Assembly: GCA_034434335.1 (NCBI GenBank)
Contig: DAOTZS010000038.1
Span: forward strand, 1-17,620
Length of the DNA: 17,620 bases
Direction of reading: 5' to 3'
Source: DAOTZS01 sp034434335
GTDB taxonomy: Bacteria > Chloroflexota > Anaerolineae > CG2-30-64-16
The notes beneath the pieces were generated by a model. That model was not told the DNA's origin, did no database searches, and worked only from the letters and a program-made list of their open reading frames with translations. This document shows positions 8,142 to 14,275 of this stretch, one piece after another (the first letter of the stretch is position 1; each line of letters starts with the position of its first letter). The position numbers and the translations under genes were made by a program.

Positions 8142-8170
8142 ATTTTACCGTCATCTTGCGCCTATGCCAA
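8142..8170 (-). promoter_or_regulatory. Sigma-70 promoter of the surE operon
   Basis: Read leftward, TTGGCA (8165-8170) and TAAAAT (8142-8147) are separated by 17 bases. Transcription would begin near 8135, leaving a leader of about 37 bases before the TTG start. The match and position are good. Confidence 0.68.
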
Positions 8171-8259
8171 GGTACGGAGTTCCTGGTGTACAGGTTGCTC
8201 AGGTGCCAGGCGCCCTGGCGGCGATAAGTGAGATAGCCCCTACCCCTGTCGTCGCATTG

Positions 8260-8288
8260 TTGACTTGCGGTTCAGTCTATGGTATAAC
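8260..8288 (+). promoter_or_regulatory. Extended -10 promoter of the DksA-like gene
   Basis: TTGACT (8260-8265), 17 bases, then TATAAC (8283-8288) preceded by TGG, which makes an extended -10. This is the strongest promoter in the window. It also shows that an in-frame TTG at 8265 cannot be the start of the downstream gene, because that codon lies within the promoter. Confidence 0.78.
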
Positions 8289-8348
8289 ATGCCCGCCTTG
8301 CGCACCGTGTGGCAACAGGCAGTGGATGTATACGTGGAGGAGCATGTC

Positions 8349-8735
8349 ATGCCCACAAGAGAACAGATTATCGCCAGGGAGCGACGCAGGTTGCTGGAAG
8401 AAGAAGCGCGTATCACGGGTGCGTTGGAACGGCTGCGAGAGGCGCTCAAGGTAGAGGTGGACGTGGATGCCGAAGAAGGCGATCCAGACCTGATTGAACG
8501 CGAGAAGAATGTGGCCTTGGTGACCCAGCTTGAGCGCAAATTGGAGGGGGTTCAGGCAGCTTTGCGTGCTATTGACAAAGGCAAATACGGCATCTGTGAG
8601 CGCTGTGGGCAGGAGATAGCGCCTGAACGCCTCGAAGTACGTCCTGATGCCACTCTGTGCGTCCAATGCCAGGCTGAGGTGGAGAAGCTGATCAAGCGGG
8701 GCATCATGCCTCGCCCAGACGAGGAACGTCCATGA
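8349..8735 (+). CDS. DksA/TraR-family C4 zinc-finger protein
   Basis: This 128-residue protein begins MPTREQIIAR. Its N-terminal two-thirds form a charged coiled coil (residues 5-35 and 50-76). A C4 zinc finger at the end is formed by C83, C86, C104 and C107 (CERCGQ then CVQCQ, 17 residues between pairs), with the typical DKGKYGICERCGQEI lead-in. Family members bind the RNA polymerase secondary channel and tune initiation, often with ppGpp; not all homologues do this. The acidic tip residues DVDAEEGDPD (38-47) lie where DksA carries its catalytic acidic pair. GGAGG lies 8 bases before the ATG. The gene has its own promoter and is followed by a hairpin and upp. Confidence 0.9.
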   Translation: MPTREQIIARERRRLLEEEARITGALERLREALKVEVDVDAEEGDPDLIEREKNVALVTQLERKLEGVQAALRAIDKGKYGICERCGQEIAPERLEVRPDATLCVQCQAEVEKLIKRGIMPRPDEERP

Positions 8736-8797
8736 GGGGACTTCTTCACCTGCCAGAGCTGAGGCCAACCAGTCCTGGCATGCCAATCACACTGAGA

Positions 8798-8838
8798 GAC
8801 GGGCTAAGTCGGTCCACATCCTGACTTAGCCCGTCTTT
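8798..8838 (+). terminator. Hairpin terminator between the DksA-like gene and upp
   Basis: Perfect 13-base arms (GACGGGCTAAGTC, 8798-8810, and its complement, 8823-8835) enclose a 12-base loop and are followed by TTTAT. The T-run is short, so termination may be partial. It lies only 33 bases before upp, with no room for a full promoter after it, so upp may depend on readthrough. Confidence 0.68.
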
Positions 8839-8870
8839 ATGTCGGAGATTGAGCCGAGGGAGGGCGCGCT

Positions 8871-9503
8871 ATGTTGCCAGAGAATGTCCATGTCTCGGGA
8901 CACCCCCTGATCCAGCATAAACTTTCGATCCTGCGGGACAGGCGCACCGAGCCGAAGAAGTTTCGCGAGCTGGTCCGTGAGATCTCCATCCTACTCGCTT
9001 ATGAAGCCACCGCTGATCTGGGCCTCAGGCCGGTGGAGGTGGAGACACCTCTGGCGCTGGCTCGGTGTCAACAACTGACCGAGACCATTGGGCTGGTGCC
9101 GATCCTGCGTGCCGGGCTGGGCATGGTGGAAGGGATTTGGGAGATGATGCCTGGGGCCGAGGTGTGGCATATTGGCCTCTTCCGCGATGAGCGAACCCTG
9201 CGGCCGGTCCAGTATTACAATAAACTGCCCGTTGCGCCCACCGTTCAGGTGTGTCTGATCCTCGACCCCATGCTGGCTACCGGCGGTTCGGCAGTGGCCG
9301 CGGTGGATATTCTGAAGCGATGGGGGGCGCAGCGCATTAAGTTTGTGGGGATCATCGGCGCGCCGGAGGGGGTTCAGCGGCTACATCAGGCCCATCCCGA
9401 TGTGCCCATCTATCTGGCGGCAATAGACGAGCGGTTGAACGAGATTGGCTACATCGTGCCCGGTTTAGGGGACGCCGGCGACCGGCAGTTCGGCACAGGG
9501 TGA
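8871..9503 (+). CDS. upp: Uracil phosphoribosyltransferase
   Basis: This 210-residue enzyme makes UMP from uracil and PRPP in pyrimidine salvage. Family motifs are continuous: HPLIQHKLSILRD at 11-23, FRELV-EIS-LLAYEAT at 31-47, PILRAGLGM at 77-85, the PRPP-binding loop LDPMLATGGSA at 131-141, and the C-terminal uracil-binding end IVPGLGDAGDRQFGTG. The length is exactly usual. The ATG at 8871 follows GAGGGAGG by seven bases. A hairpin stands directly upstream. Confidence 0.97.
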   Translation: MLPENVHVSGHPLIQHKLSILRDRRTEPKKFRELVREISILLAYEATADLGLRPVEVETPLALARCQQLTETIGLVPILRAGLGMVEGIWEMMPGAEVWHIGLFRDERTLRPVQYYNKLPVAPTVQVCLILDPMLATGGSAVAAVDILKRWGAQRIKFVGIIGAPEGVQRLHQAHPDVPIYLAAIDERLNEIGYIVPGLGDAGDRQFGTG

Positions 9504-9548
9504 GATGCCAGCGTGCAGGGTAGCTCCAGCATAACAAGTGGGGCATGT

Positions 9549-9578
9549 TTGGCCATTCCTGCCCCCCTGTGCTATACT
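9549..9578 (+). promoter_or_regulatory. Promoter of tRNA-Lys
   Basis: TTGGCC (9549-9554), 18 bases, then TATACT (9573-9578) preceded by TGC, an extended -10. It ends 10 bases before the tRNA. The promoter of tRNA-Arg at 12510-12539 has the same build. Confidence 0.6.
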
Positions 9579-9588
9579 TTTAGAAGCT

Positions 9589-9661
<73 letters not shown>

Positions 9662-9693
9662 TGGCTTTTATCGGCCCAGGAAGGGGAAGAATA

Positions 9694-9740
9694 AAAATGG
9701 GGTTTTGCGGGCGGCAAGTCCACCCACAAAACCCCATTTT
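9694..9740. terminator. Bidirectional terminator between tRNA-Lys and the LysM gene
   Basis: 14-base perfect arms (AAAATGGGGTTTTG, 9694-9707, and its complement, 9727-9740) enclose a loop that itself pairs GGGCGG with CCACCC, one mismatch. A and T runs on the outer ends give a U-tract on both strands. It lies between a rightward tRNA and a leftward gene end, as expected for a shared terminator. The core GGTTTTG...CAAAACC is shared with the hairpin at 17469-17507. Confidence 0.78.
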
Positions 9741-9758
9741 CTATCTGTCGCCCCGCCA

Positions 9759-12122
9759 TTACCCCAGAGGACAGAGCTCTTCAGGGCTGAAGCTGGGGTT
9801 GGCGTAGCCCCAGTCGGCCAGAAACTCCCATGAGCCAGGATTGGTCAGGGCGTAGGCCGTAGTGTTACGGCAGGCCTGGACAATGCTACCCGATTTCTTA
9901 TAGGCTTCCAGGAAGGCCTGGGCCGCGCCTCGCAGAGCCTGATTCCCAATCTGTCCCAACACCGATGAAGCCTGGTTGGCCTGGCCGTTGGAAACCAGGG
10001 ACACGATCAACCGGAAGCGGGCAAAATCGCGCAGGGTTTCCAGTTCGTTGGCGATCGTGCCGCAGGCTCGCAGGCTGGTATCGCCGATGAGAGCCTGATA
10101 AGCGGTGACAGCCGGGCCAAATCCGGCTGAAGCCCACTCATTGAAGATCCGGTTGGCATCGAGGAGGTGGTGATAGAAGCAGTCCGAGGCATCGTAGACC
10201 TGATTGAAGAGCTGGTAGGGCTTCCCTTTCGGGGAAATATATGTCTCGGTCCAGGCTCGCTGCGGACCAGCGCCCGCCGACCTGATGATGCCACCATGGA
10301 CCAGGATCTCTTCCCCGTTGCCGGCAGATTCGCTGTCCTCGAAGCGATACTCCGGATAGGCCATGGTCGGCTCCCCCTCGATCCAGTCCCGATACGCCTT
10401 GCCATCCCAGCTCTCCACATAGAGGGTACTGAAGCAGGTGTGCGCGCCACAGGTGGTATCAGACCAGGCGATGTCCACCTTGCCATCTTTGTTGATGTCG
10501 TCTACCTTCAGCAGGGCCAGGGTGCCGACCCCCTCTACCTTGCGTGCCAGCCTGTAGCCCCCTTCCTGGTCATGGAAAACCAGGAGCACACCCCTCGCCA
10601 TTAGTTCGTCGCTGGTTGGGTCTCGCAATACCACCACGATATCGGCCTTTCCCGCCCCCTGGATGGCAGCCTGGGTCACGCTGCCCTGTTCAGGGGTAAT
10701 GGCGCCACACTCGGCCAGCCAGGTAGCCAGGGCCACAGGATCACGCCGCGCGCCCGCCAACTGAGCCAGGATGACATCGGCGTAGGCCGCAAACCCCACG
10801 GGACAGTCGCTGGGGGTGGGCTTGGGTATCCAGGGAGTAGGTGTGGGCTGCGCTGGCGTCGCGGTTGCTGCCGGGGTGACGGTCGCAACCAGCGTCGCCG
10901 TGGGTGGCACCGGCGTGGCCGTGGCCGGCACGGCGGTGGCCGTGGCCGTGGGCGGCACGGCCGTAGCCGTCGCCGTAGGTGGGACAGGCGTGGCCGTGGG
11001 TAGCACAATGGTGGCCGTAGCTGTGGGCGGCACCGACGTGGCCGTAGGCGACACGGCCGTAGCCGTCGCCGTGGGTGGCACGGCTGTCGCTGTGGGTGGC
11101 ACGGCCGTAGCTGTGGGTGGCACGGCAGTGGCTGTGGCCGTGGGCGGGACCGGCGTGGCCGTGGGTGGTACGGCGGTGGCCGTCGCCGTGGGTGGCACGG
11201 CAGTGGCTGTGGCCGTAGGCGGGACCGGCGTGGCCGTAGGCGGCACGGCAGTGGCCGTCGCCGTGGGTGGCACGGCCGTCGCTGTGGGTGGCACGGCCGT
11301 AGCTGTGGGTGGCACCGGCGTGGCCGTCGCCGTGGGTGGCACAGCGGTGGCCGTAGGCGGGACAGGGGTGGCCATAGGCACCGCCGTAGGTGTGGCCGTG
11401 AGCGGGACTACTACAATGACAAGAGCGACCGATGTGCCCGTAGGCGAGGGCAGTGGCGCAACCGGCCCGGGTGTTACCGTTGCAGGCAGCGGCGTAGGGC
11501 TCGGCTTGACGGTGACGGCTGGCTGTGGAGCGCCGGCCGCGGGGGTTGCAGTGACCACCGAGACGACACCCGGCGCAGAGGGCACCACGACCACAGGGAC
11601 TACCACAACGGGGGCCCCAGGCGAAGGGGTTGCGACGACCACTGGCGTCACTGGCTCCGGCGTGAGGTTGGGTATCCATAGCCAGTGTCCGACATAGAGC
11701 CAGTAGTTGGGATGGATGTGAGTGGGATTAGCATGCCACAGGTCAAGGACAGGTACACCTGTATCCCGCGACACCGAGTGCCAGGTGTCACCGGCCCTGA
11801 CCTGGTACCAGTACCCAGATGCCAGCGGGCTGGGAGGGGCTTTCGGCCGCGCCGGGATGAAGATGCGGTCCCCGATCCATAGCCAGTCATTAGGGTGGAT
11901 GGCGCCCGGATTGGCTGCTTTCAGTTCGGCCACGGGGATGCCCGTCACCCAGGAGATGATAGACCAGTTGTCCCCGCGCTGGACCGTATAGTAGTATCCC
12001 TCTTCAGGTTGGGGTGTAGGGTCCATGCCCTGAGCAAACACCGCCAGTGGCACCAGCAAGAAGACCAAAACCAGGCTTGCACAGAGTACCATCTGCAGGC
12101 GGCGGAGGAAGTAGGGGGTCAT
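9759..12122 (-). CDS. Secreted protein: two LysM domains, PPTAT-repeat linker, uncharacterised C-terminal domain
   Basis: This is a 787-residue protein. The ATG at 12122 has AGGAGA five bases upstream. Residues 1-30 are a signal peptide (basic start, long hydrophobic core, AVFA before the cut). Two LysM modules follow at about 43-90 (YTVQRGDNWSIIS...WIGDRIFIP) and 102-149 (YQVRAGDTWHSVS...WLWIP); LysM binds peptidoglycan or chitin-like glycans. A Pro/Thr/Ala/Val linker covers about 150-430, including about 20 PPTAT units. The C-terminal 350 residues are not recognised. They contain a calcium-loop-like stretch DDINKDGKVD (541-550), as in FG-GAP/EF-hand repeats, and a Cys-containing helical end that may be a TPR-like or scaffold domain. 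The likely role is in the cell envelope. Such linkers are common in Chloroflexota surface proteins. It has its own promoter at 12241-12268. Confidence 0.85.
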   Translation of the reverse strand: MTPYFLRRLQMVLCASLVLVFLLVPLAVFAQGMDPTPQPEEGYYYTVQRGDNWSIISWVTGIPVAELKAANPGAIHPNDWLWIGDRIFIPARPKAPPSPLASGYWYQVRAGDTWHSVSRDTGVPVLDLWHANPTHIHPNYWLYVGHWLWIPNLTPEPVTPVVVATPSPGAPVVVVPVVVVPSAPGVVSVVTATPAAGAPQPAVTVKPSPTPLPATVTPGPVAPLPSPTGTSVALVIVVVPLTATPTAVPMATPVPPTATAVPPTATATPVPPTATAVPPTATAVPPTATATAVPPTATPVPPTATATAVPPTATATAVPPTATPVPPTATATAVPPTATAVPPTATAVPPTATATAVSPTATSVPPTATATIVLPTATPVPPTATATAVPPTATATAVPATATPVPPTATLVATVTPAATATPAQPTPTPWIPKPTPSDCPVGFAAYADVILAQLAGARRDPVALATWLAECGAITPEQGSVTQAAIQGAGKADIVVVLRDPTSDELMARGVLLVFHDQEGGYRLARKVEGVGTLALLKVDDINKDGKVDIAWSDTTCGAHTCFSTLYVESWDGKAYRDWIEGEPTMAYPEYRFEDSESAGNGEEILVHGGIIRSAGAGPQRAWTETYISPKGKPYQLFNQVYDASDCFYHHLLDANRIFNEWASAGFGPAVTAYQALIGDTSLRACGTIANELETLRDFARFRLIVSLVSNGQANQASSVLGQIGNQALRGAAQAFLEAYKKSGSIVQACRNTTAYALTNPGSWEFLADWGYANPSFSPEELCPLG
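10891..11382 (-). repeat. In-gene tandem array coding PPTAT units
   Basis: About 20 degenerate units of 21 or 27 bases encode AVPPTAT, PVPPTAT or the -AT extended version; a few are worn (VSPTAT, VLPTAT, VPATAT). The units differ at third positions, so the array is not a fresh expansion, but it should still be prone to recombination. The opposite strand is open throughout because of the repeat, reading Gly/Val/Ala, and this is not evidence for an antisense gene. Confidence 0.85.
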
Positions 12123-12190
12123 ATGGTTCTCCTTTGGTTCACTGCGACTTCTGGCGCACGCCATATGCGCCCGGGTTCAGCCATGTCGGG

Positions 12191-12229
12191 TGGCCGGCCA
12201 GGCGCTCGCAGGCGAGATTGAGCCGGCCA
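12191..12229 (-). promoter_or_regulatory. Structured 5' leader of the LysM gene
   Basis: Arms TGGCCGGC (12191-12198) and GCCGGCCA (12222-12229) pair perfectly and enclose a smaller CTCG-CAGG-CGAG hairpin. It lies between the promoter and the ribosome site, which is about 65 bases away. It could protect the mRNA or be a chance GC-rich fold. Confidence 0.35.
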
Positions 12230-12240
12230 GGATGGCTGGT

Positions 12241-12268
12241 ATTATACATCATGCCCACAGAAATTCAA
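12241..12268 (-). promoter_or_regulatory. Sigma-70 promoter of the LysM protein gene
   Basis: Read leftward: TTGAAT (12263-12268), 16 bases, then a perfect TATAAT (12241-12246) with TG directly before it. The leader would be about 110 bases. Confidence 0.68.
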
Positions 12269-12379
12269 GCTTTCTGCCGAGTCCCAAGTGGAGGTGTGTT
12301 CCGGATTTATCGGCCAGGGTGTGCCCATGGGTAGGGGCTACCCTGGTGGTCGCCCAATAGGCATCAATTTAAGGGGCGG

Positions 12380-12430
12380 GCGATTGGAAATCGCACCGGG
12401 TAGCCGAAGGCATTGCCTTCGGCTACCCGG
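12380..12430. repeat. Paired hairpins: GCGATT/AATCGC and a 17-base-arm palindrome
   Basis: A short hairpin GCGATT-GGA-AATCGC (12380-12394) is followed at once by a palindrome with perfect 17-base arms (CCGGGTAGCCGAAGGCA and its complement, 12396-12430) around one T. The inner 27 bases (12400-12426) run GTAG to CTAC like the palindrome at 453-479. The first hairpin resembles CGATTGAAATCG at 14088-14099. No T-run follows, so a terminator is unlikely. Confidence 0.7.
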
Positions 12431-12509
12431 GTACGGGCGCGGCAGGGGAGGGTGCCCCCACCCGGCCTGGTGTGGCTTTCGGCCGGCCGGACGATTTTTG
12501 GGCCGGCTT

Positions 12510-12539
12510 TTGGCGATTGGTGGCATTTTGTGCTAAAAT
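12510..12539 (+). promoter_or_regulatory. Promoter of tRNA-Arg
   Basis: TTGGCG (12510-12515), 18 bases, then TAAAAT (12534-12539) preceded by TGC. The -10 ends 11 bases before the tRNA, the same arrangement as for tRNA-Lys. Confidence 0.6.
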
Positions 12540-12550
12540 GCGGTCGGCGA

Positions 12551-12623
12551 GCCCCCGTAGCTCAGTGGATAGAGCAAGGCACTCCTAACGCCTTGGCCGC
12601 AGGTTCGAATCCTGCCGGGGGTA
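12551..12623 (+). tRNA. tRNA-Arg (anticodon CCU)
   Basis: This is a 73-base cloverleaf: acceptor GCCCCCG with CGGGGGT (terminal G-U), D stem GCTC/GAGC, anticodon stem AGGCA/CGCCT with an A-C mismatch next to the loop CTCCTAA (anticodon CCT, reads AGG), T arm GCAGG-TTCGAAT-CCTGC and discriminator A. CCA is not encoded. The anticodon-stem mismatch is the only blemish. Confidence 0.94.
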
Positions 12624-12628
12624 TAGAA

Positions 12629-12677
12629 ATGCCACAGCACTACGCCGACCGTTCAGGTCGGCGTAGTGCTGTGGCAT
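12629..12677 (+). terminator. 22-bp perfect inverted repeat after tRNA-Arg
   Basis: Two perfect 22-base arms (12629-12650 and 12656-12677, starting ATGCCACAGCACTACGCC) surround GTTCA. AAGTTTTG follows, so a U-rich tail is present but starts three bases late. The likely role is termination of tRNA-Arg transcription. The stem is unusually long for that, and it may be another member of the local palindrome set. Confidence 0.55.
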
Positions 12678-12740
12678 AAGTTTTGATTCGTAGCCCGCAC
12701 ACTTTGAACACATAAACCAGGCAAAGGAGAAACGACCACC

Positions 12741-13946
12741 ATGGATCAGTTGGATTTGCTGCGCAGGCTGAGCATTCCTGGCACCAGCAAGATGGTGCTG
12801 CTGGTGATGGATGGCCTGGGTGGCCTGCCCGGACCCAATGGCCTGACAGAGCTGGAGGCCGCTCACACGCCCCACCTGGATGCCCTGGCCAGAGAAGGGA
12901 TTTGCGGCATGAGCACCCCGATCACCCCCGGGATCACCCCAGGCAGTGGCCCTGGCCATCTGGGCCTCTTCGGCTACGATCCGCTGGCCTATGACATCGG
13001 CCGTGGGGTACTGGAGGCCCTGGGTATTGACTTCGCGCTGGGGTCAGATGACCTGGCCGCGCGCGGTAACTTTTGCACTGTGGACCCTGCCACCGGGTTC
13101 ATCACCGACCGGCGGGCCGGCCGCATCCCAACCGAGGTGGGGGCGCGCCTGGTGGCCAAGTTGCGCCAGATCAGCCTGCCCGGTGTCGAGGTCTTTGTGG
13201 AGCCAGTTAAGGAATACCGCTTCGTGCTCGTCCTGCGTGGCAGTGGGCTGGCCGACGGCCTGACTGAGACCGATCCTCAACAGACAGGGGTACCACCTCT
13301 GCCTGTAAAGGCTCTACGCCCCGAAGCAGAGCGTACAGCAGAGCTCCTCAATCAATGGCTGGCCGAAGCCCGCCGCTTGCTAGCCGACGAATACCCGGCC
13401 AATAGCCTCAACCTGCGCGGGCTGGCCAAAGTGCCACCCATTCCCAAGATGCCTGACGTGTTCCAGATGCGTTGCGGTGCCATTGCCACCTATCCCATGT
13501 ATCGCGGGATCGCACGGCTGGTGGGCATGGACGTGCTTCCAACCGGGGACACCATTGAGGATGAGGTGGCCACCCTGCGCCAACACTGGGACAAGTACGA
13601 CTTCTTCTTCTTCCATGTCAAGAAGACCGACAGCAACGGTGAAGATGGCAACTTCGAGGGCAAGAAGGCGGTGATTGAGCATGTGGACCAGATCATCCCC
13701 GAGATCATGGCCCTCAAGCCTAACGTCCTGATGGTGACCGGTGATCACAGCACACCTTGGGCCCTGAAGTCGCACTCCTGGCATGCGCTGCCCGTCCTGT
13801 TGTGGGGCGATTACGTCTGCCCGGATGGCGTCCAGGCCTTTGGGGAACGGGCATGTATGGCCGGGGGCCTGGGCCACCTCAGGCACCTGGACCTGATGCC
13901 ACTGCTAATGGCCCATGCTGGCCGCTTGACCAAATACGGGGCATAA
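12741..13946 (+). CDS. apgM: Cofactor-independent phosphoglycerate mutase, archaeal type
   Basis: This 401-residue enzyme of the alkaline phosphatase superfamily interconverts 3- and 2-phosphoglycerate in glycolysis and gluconeogenesis. Visible are the metal-binding VMDGLGGLP (D24), the serine-nucleophile region TPGSGPGHLGLFGYDP (Ser69), FHVKKTDSNGEDGNFEGK (H292, D297), VTGDHSTP (D335, H336) and HSWHALP (H345, H348). The length fits ApgM rather than the longer GpmI (about 510) or dPGM (about 250). AAGGAG lies 11 bases before the ATG, slightly far. No clear promoter is seen after the tRNA-Arg hairpin. A strong terminator follows. Confidence 0.95.
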   Translation: MDQLDLLRRLSIPGTSKMVLLVMDGLGGLPGPNGLTELEAAHTPHLDALAREGICGMSTPITPGITPGSGPGHLGLFGYDPLAYDIGRGVLEALGIDFALGSDDLAARGNFCTVDPATGFITDRRAGRIPTEVGARLVAKLRQISLPGVEVFVEPVKEYRFVLVLRGSGLADGLTETDPQQTGVPPLPVKALRPEAERTAELLNQWLAEARRLLADEYPANSLNLRGLAKVPPIPKMPDVFQMRCGAIATYPMYRGIARLVGMDVLPTGDTIEDEVATLRQHWDKYDFFFFHVKKTDSNGEDGNFEGKKAVIEHVDQIIPEIMALKPNVLMVTGDHSTPWALKSHSWHALPVLLWGDYVCPDGVQAFGERACMAGGLGHLRHLDLMPLLMAHAGRLTKYGA

Positions 13947-13958
13947 GGTTGAAGTAGT

Positions 13959-14000
13959 ACCAGAACCGGGTTTGTGATAAGCCCGGTTCTGGTTTTTTTT
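13959..14000 (+). terminator. Rho-independent terminator of apgM
   Basis: ACCAGAACCGGG (13959-13970) pairs with CCCGGTTCTGGT (13982-13993), an 11-base loop lies between them, and eight Ts complete the classical form. It begins 13 bases after the apgM stop. Confidence 0.92.
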
Positions 14001-14041
14001 GTTCCAGGCCGGGAGGATGTTCGCTGCTCGCAGCCGCGGCT

Positions 14042-14069
14042 TTGCACGAGTAGCCGCTTGCAGTATAAT
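14042..14069 (+). promoter_or_regulatory. Candidate promoter of fdhD
   Basis: TTGCAC (14042-14047), 16 bases, then a perfect TATAAT (14064-14069). The -35 is weak (3 of 6). It directly follows the apgM terminator, so a new transcript is expected here. The leader would be about 200 bases and would contain the structured element at 14073-14211. Confidence 0.58.
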
Positions 14070-14072
14070 AAG

Positions 14073-14211
14073 AGCAACTATTCAGGCCGATTGAAATCGC
14101 CCTCTCTGGGCACTTCGTGCCAGGTGTGCATCGCCAGAGAGGTCGGCGAAGGCCGACCTACTGGCCGCAGGCCCAGAAGGGTGACTTTCAGTCACCGCCT
14201 GAACAGTTACT
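14073..14211. repeat. 139-base MITE-like element with long terminal inverted repeats
   Basis: The ends AGCAACTATTCAGGC (14073-14087) and GCCTGAACAGTTACT (14197-14211) pair at 13 of 15 positions. Inside each lies a hairpin of related sequence (14088-14099, CGATTGAAATCG; 14180-14196, GGTGACT-TTC-AGTCACC), and the likeness continues into CCTCTCTGGG on the left and the complement of CCCAGAAGGG on the right. The inverted repeats are therefore about 40 bases with small gaps. The centre has further palindromes: CCTCTCTGG/CCAGAGAGG (14101-14109, 14134-14142), GCAC-TTC-GTGC, and AGGTCGGC-GAAG-GCCGACCT (14140-14159). No coding frame is present. It may be a non-autonomous mobile repeat, a folded leader RNA for fdhD, or both. 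Confidence 0.65.
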
Positions 14212-14275
14212 ATAAGACAGCCCGGCAGATACAGATTGTGGGCATTTGCAGATTGGGCGACAAGAGGGCCAGGTT

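Larger units (their letters stand above)
12123..12550. other. Palindrome-rich gap between the LysM gene and tRNA-Arg
   Basis: This 428-base gap holds the leftward LysM promoter and its structured leader, several hairpins and the rightward tRNA-Arg promoter. Beyond the entries listed separately there are a GGGTAG/CTACCC hairpin (12330-12344), a GGGTG/CACCC hairpin near 12450, and a GCCGGCC/GGCCGGC pair followed by TTTT near 12483-12510. No protein-coding frame here is believable. Confidence 0.5.

Noticed and set aside
8265..8348. Earlier start for the DksA-like protein at TTG 8265
   Set aside because: The codon overlaps the -35 box of the gene's own promoter, so it would not be in the transcript.
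10891..11382. CRISPR-like array
   Set aside because: The repeats are 21/27-base coding units without unique spacers, in frame within a secreted protein gene, and no cas genes are present.
10816..11697. Rightward open frame of 293 residues, rich in Gly/Val/Ala
   Set aside because: It is the mirror of the PPTAT repeat in the LysM gene, lacks a ribosome site, and stays open only because of the repeat's codon phase.
12585..12959. Leftward open frame containing a QDSNLRPRR-like stretch
   Set aside because: It runs antisense through tRNA-Arg and the 22-bp palindrome; that peptide is a known false product of tRNA genes read backwards.
14073..14211. Known molybdenum-cofactor (Moco) riboswitch upstream of fdhD
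   Set aside because: The location is suggestive, but I could not match the known consensus by eye, and the long terminal inverted repeats point to a mobile repeat instead. A covariance-model search would decide.
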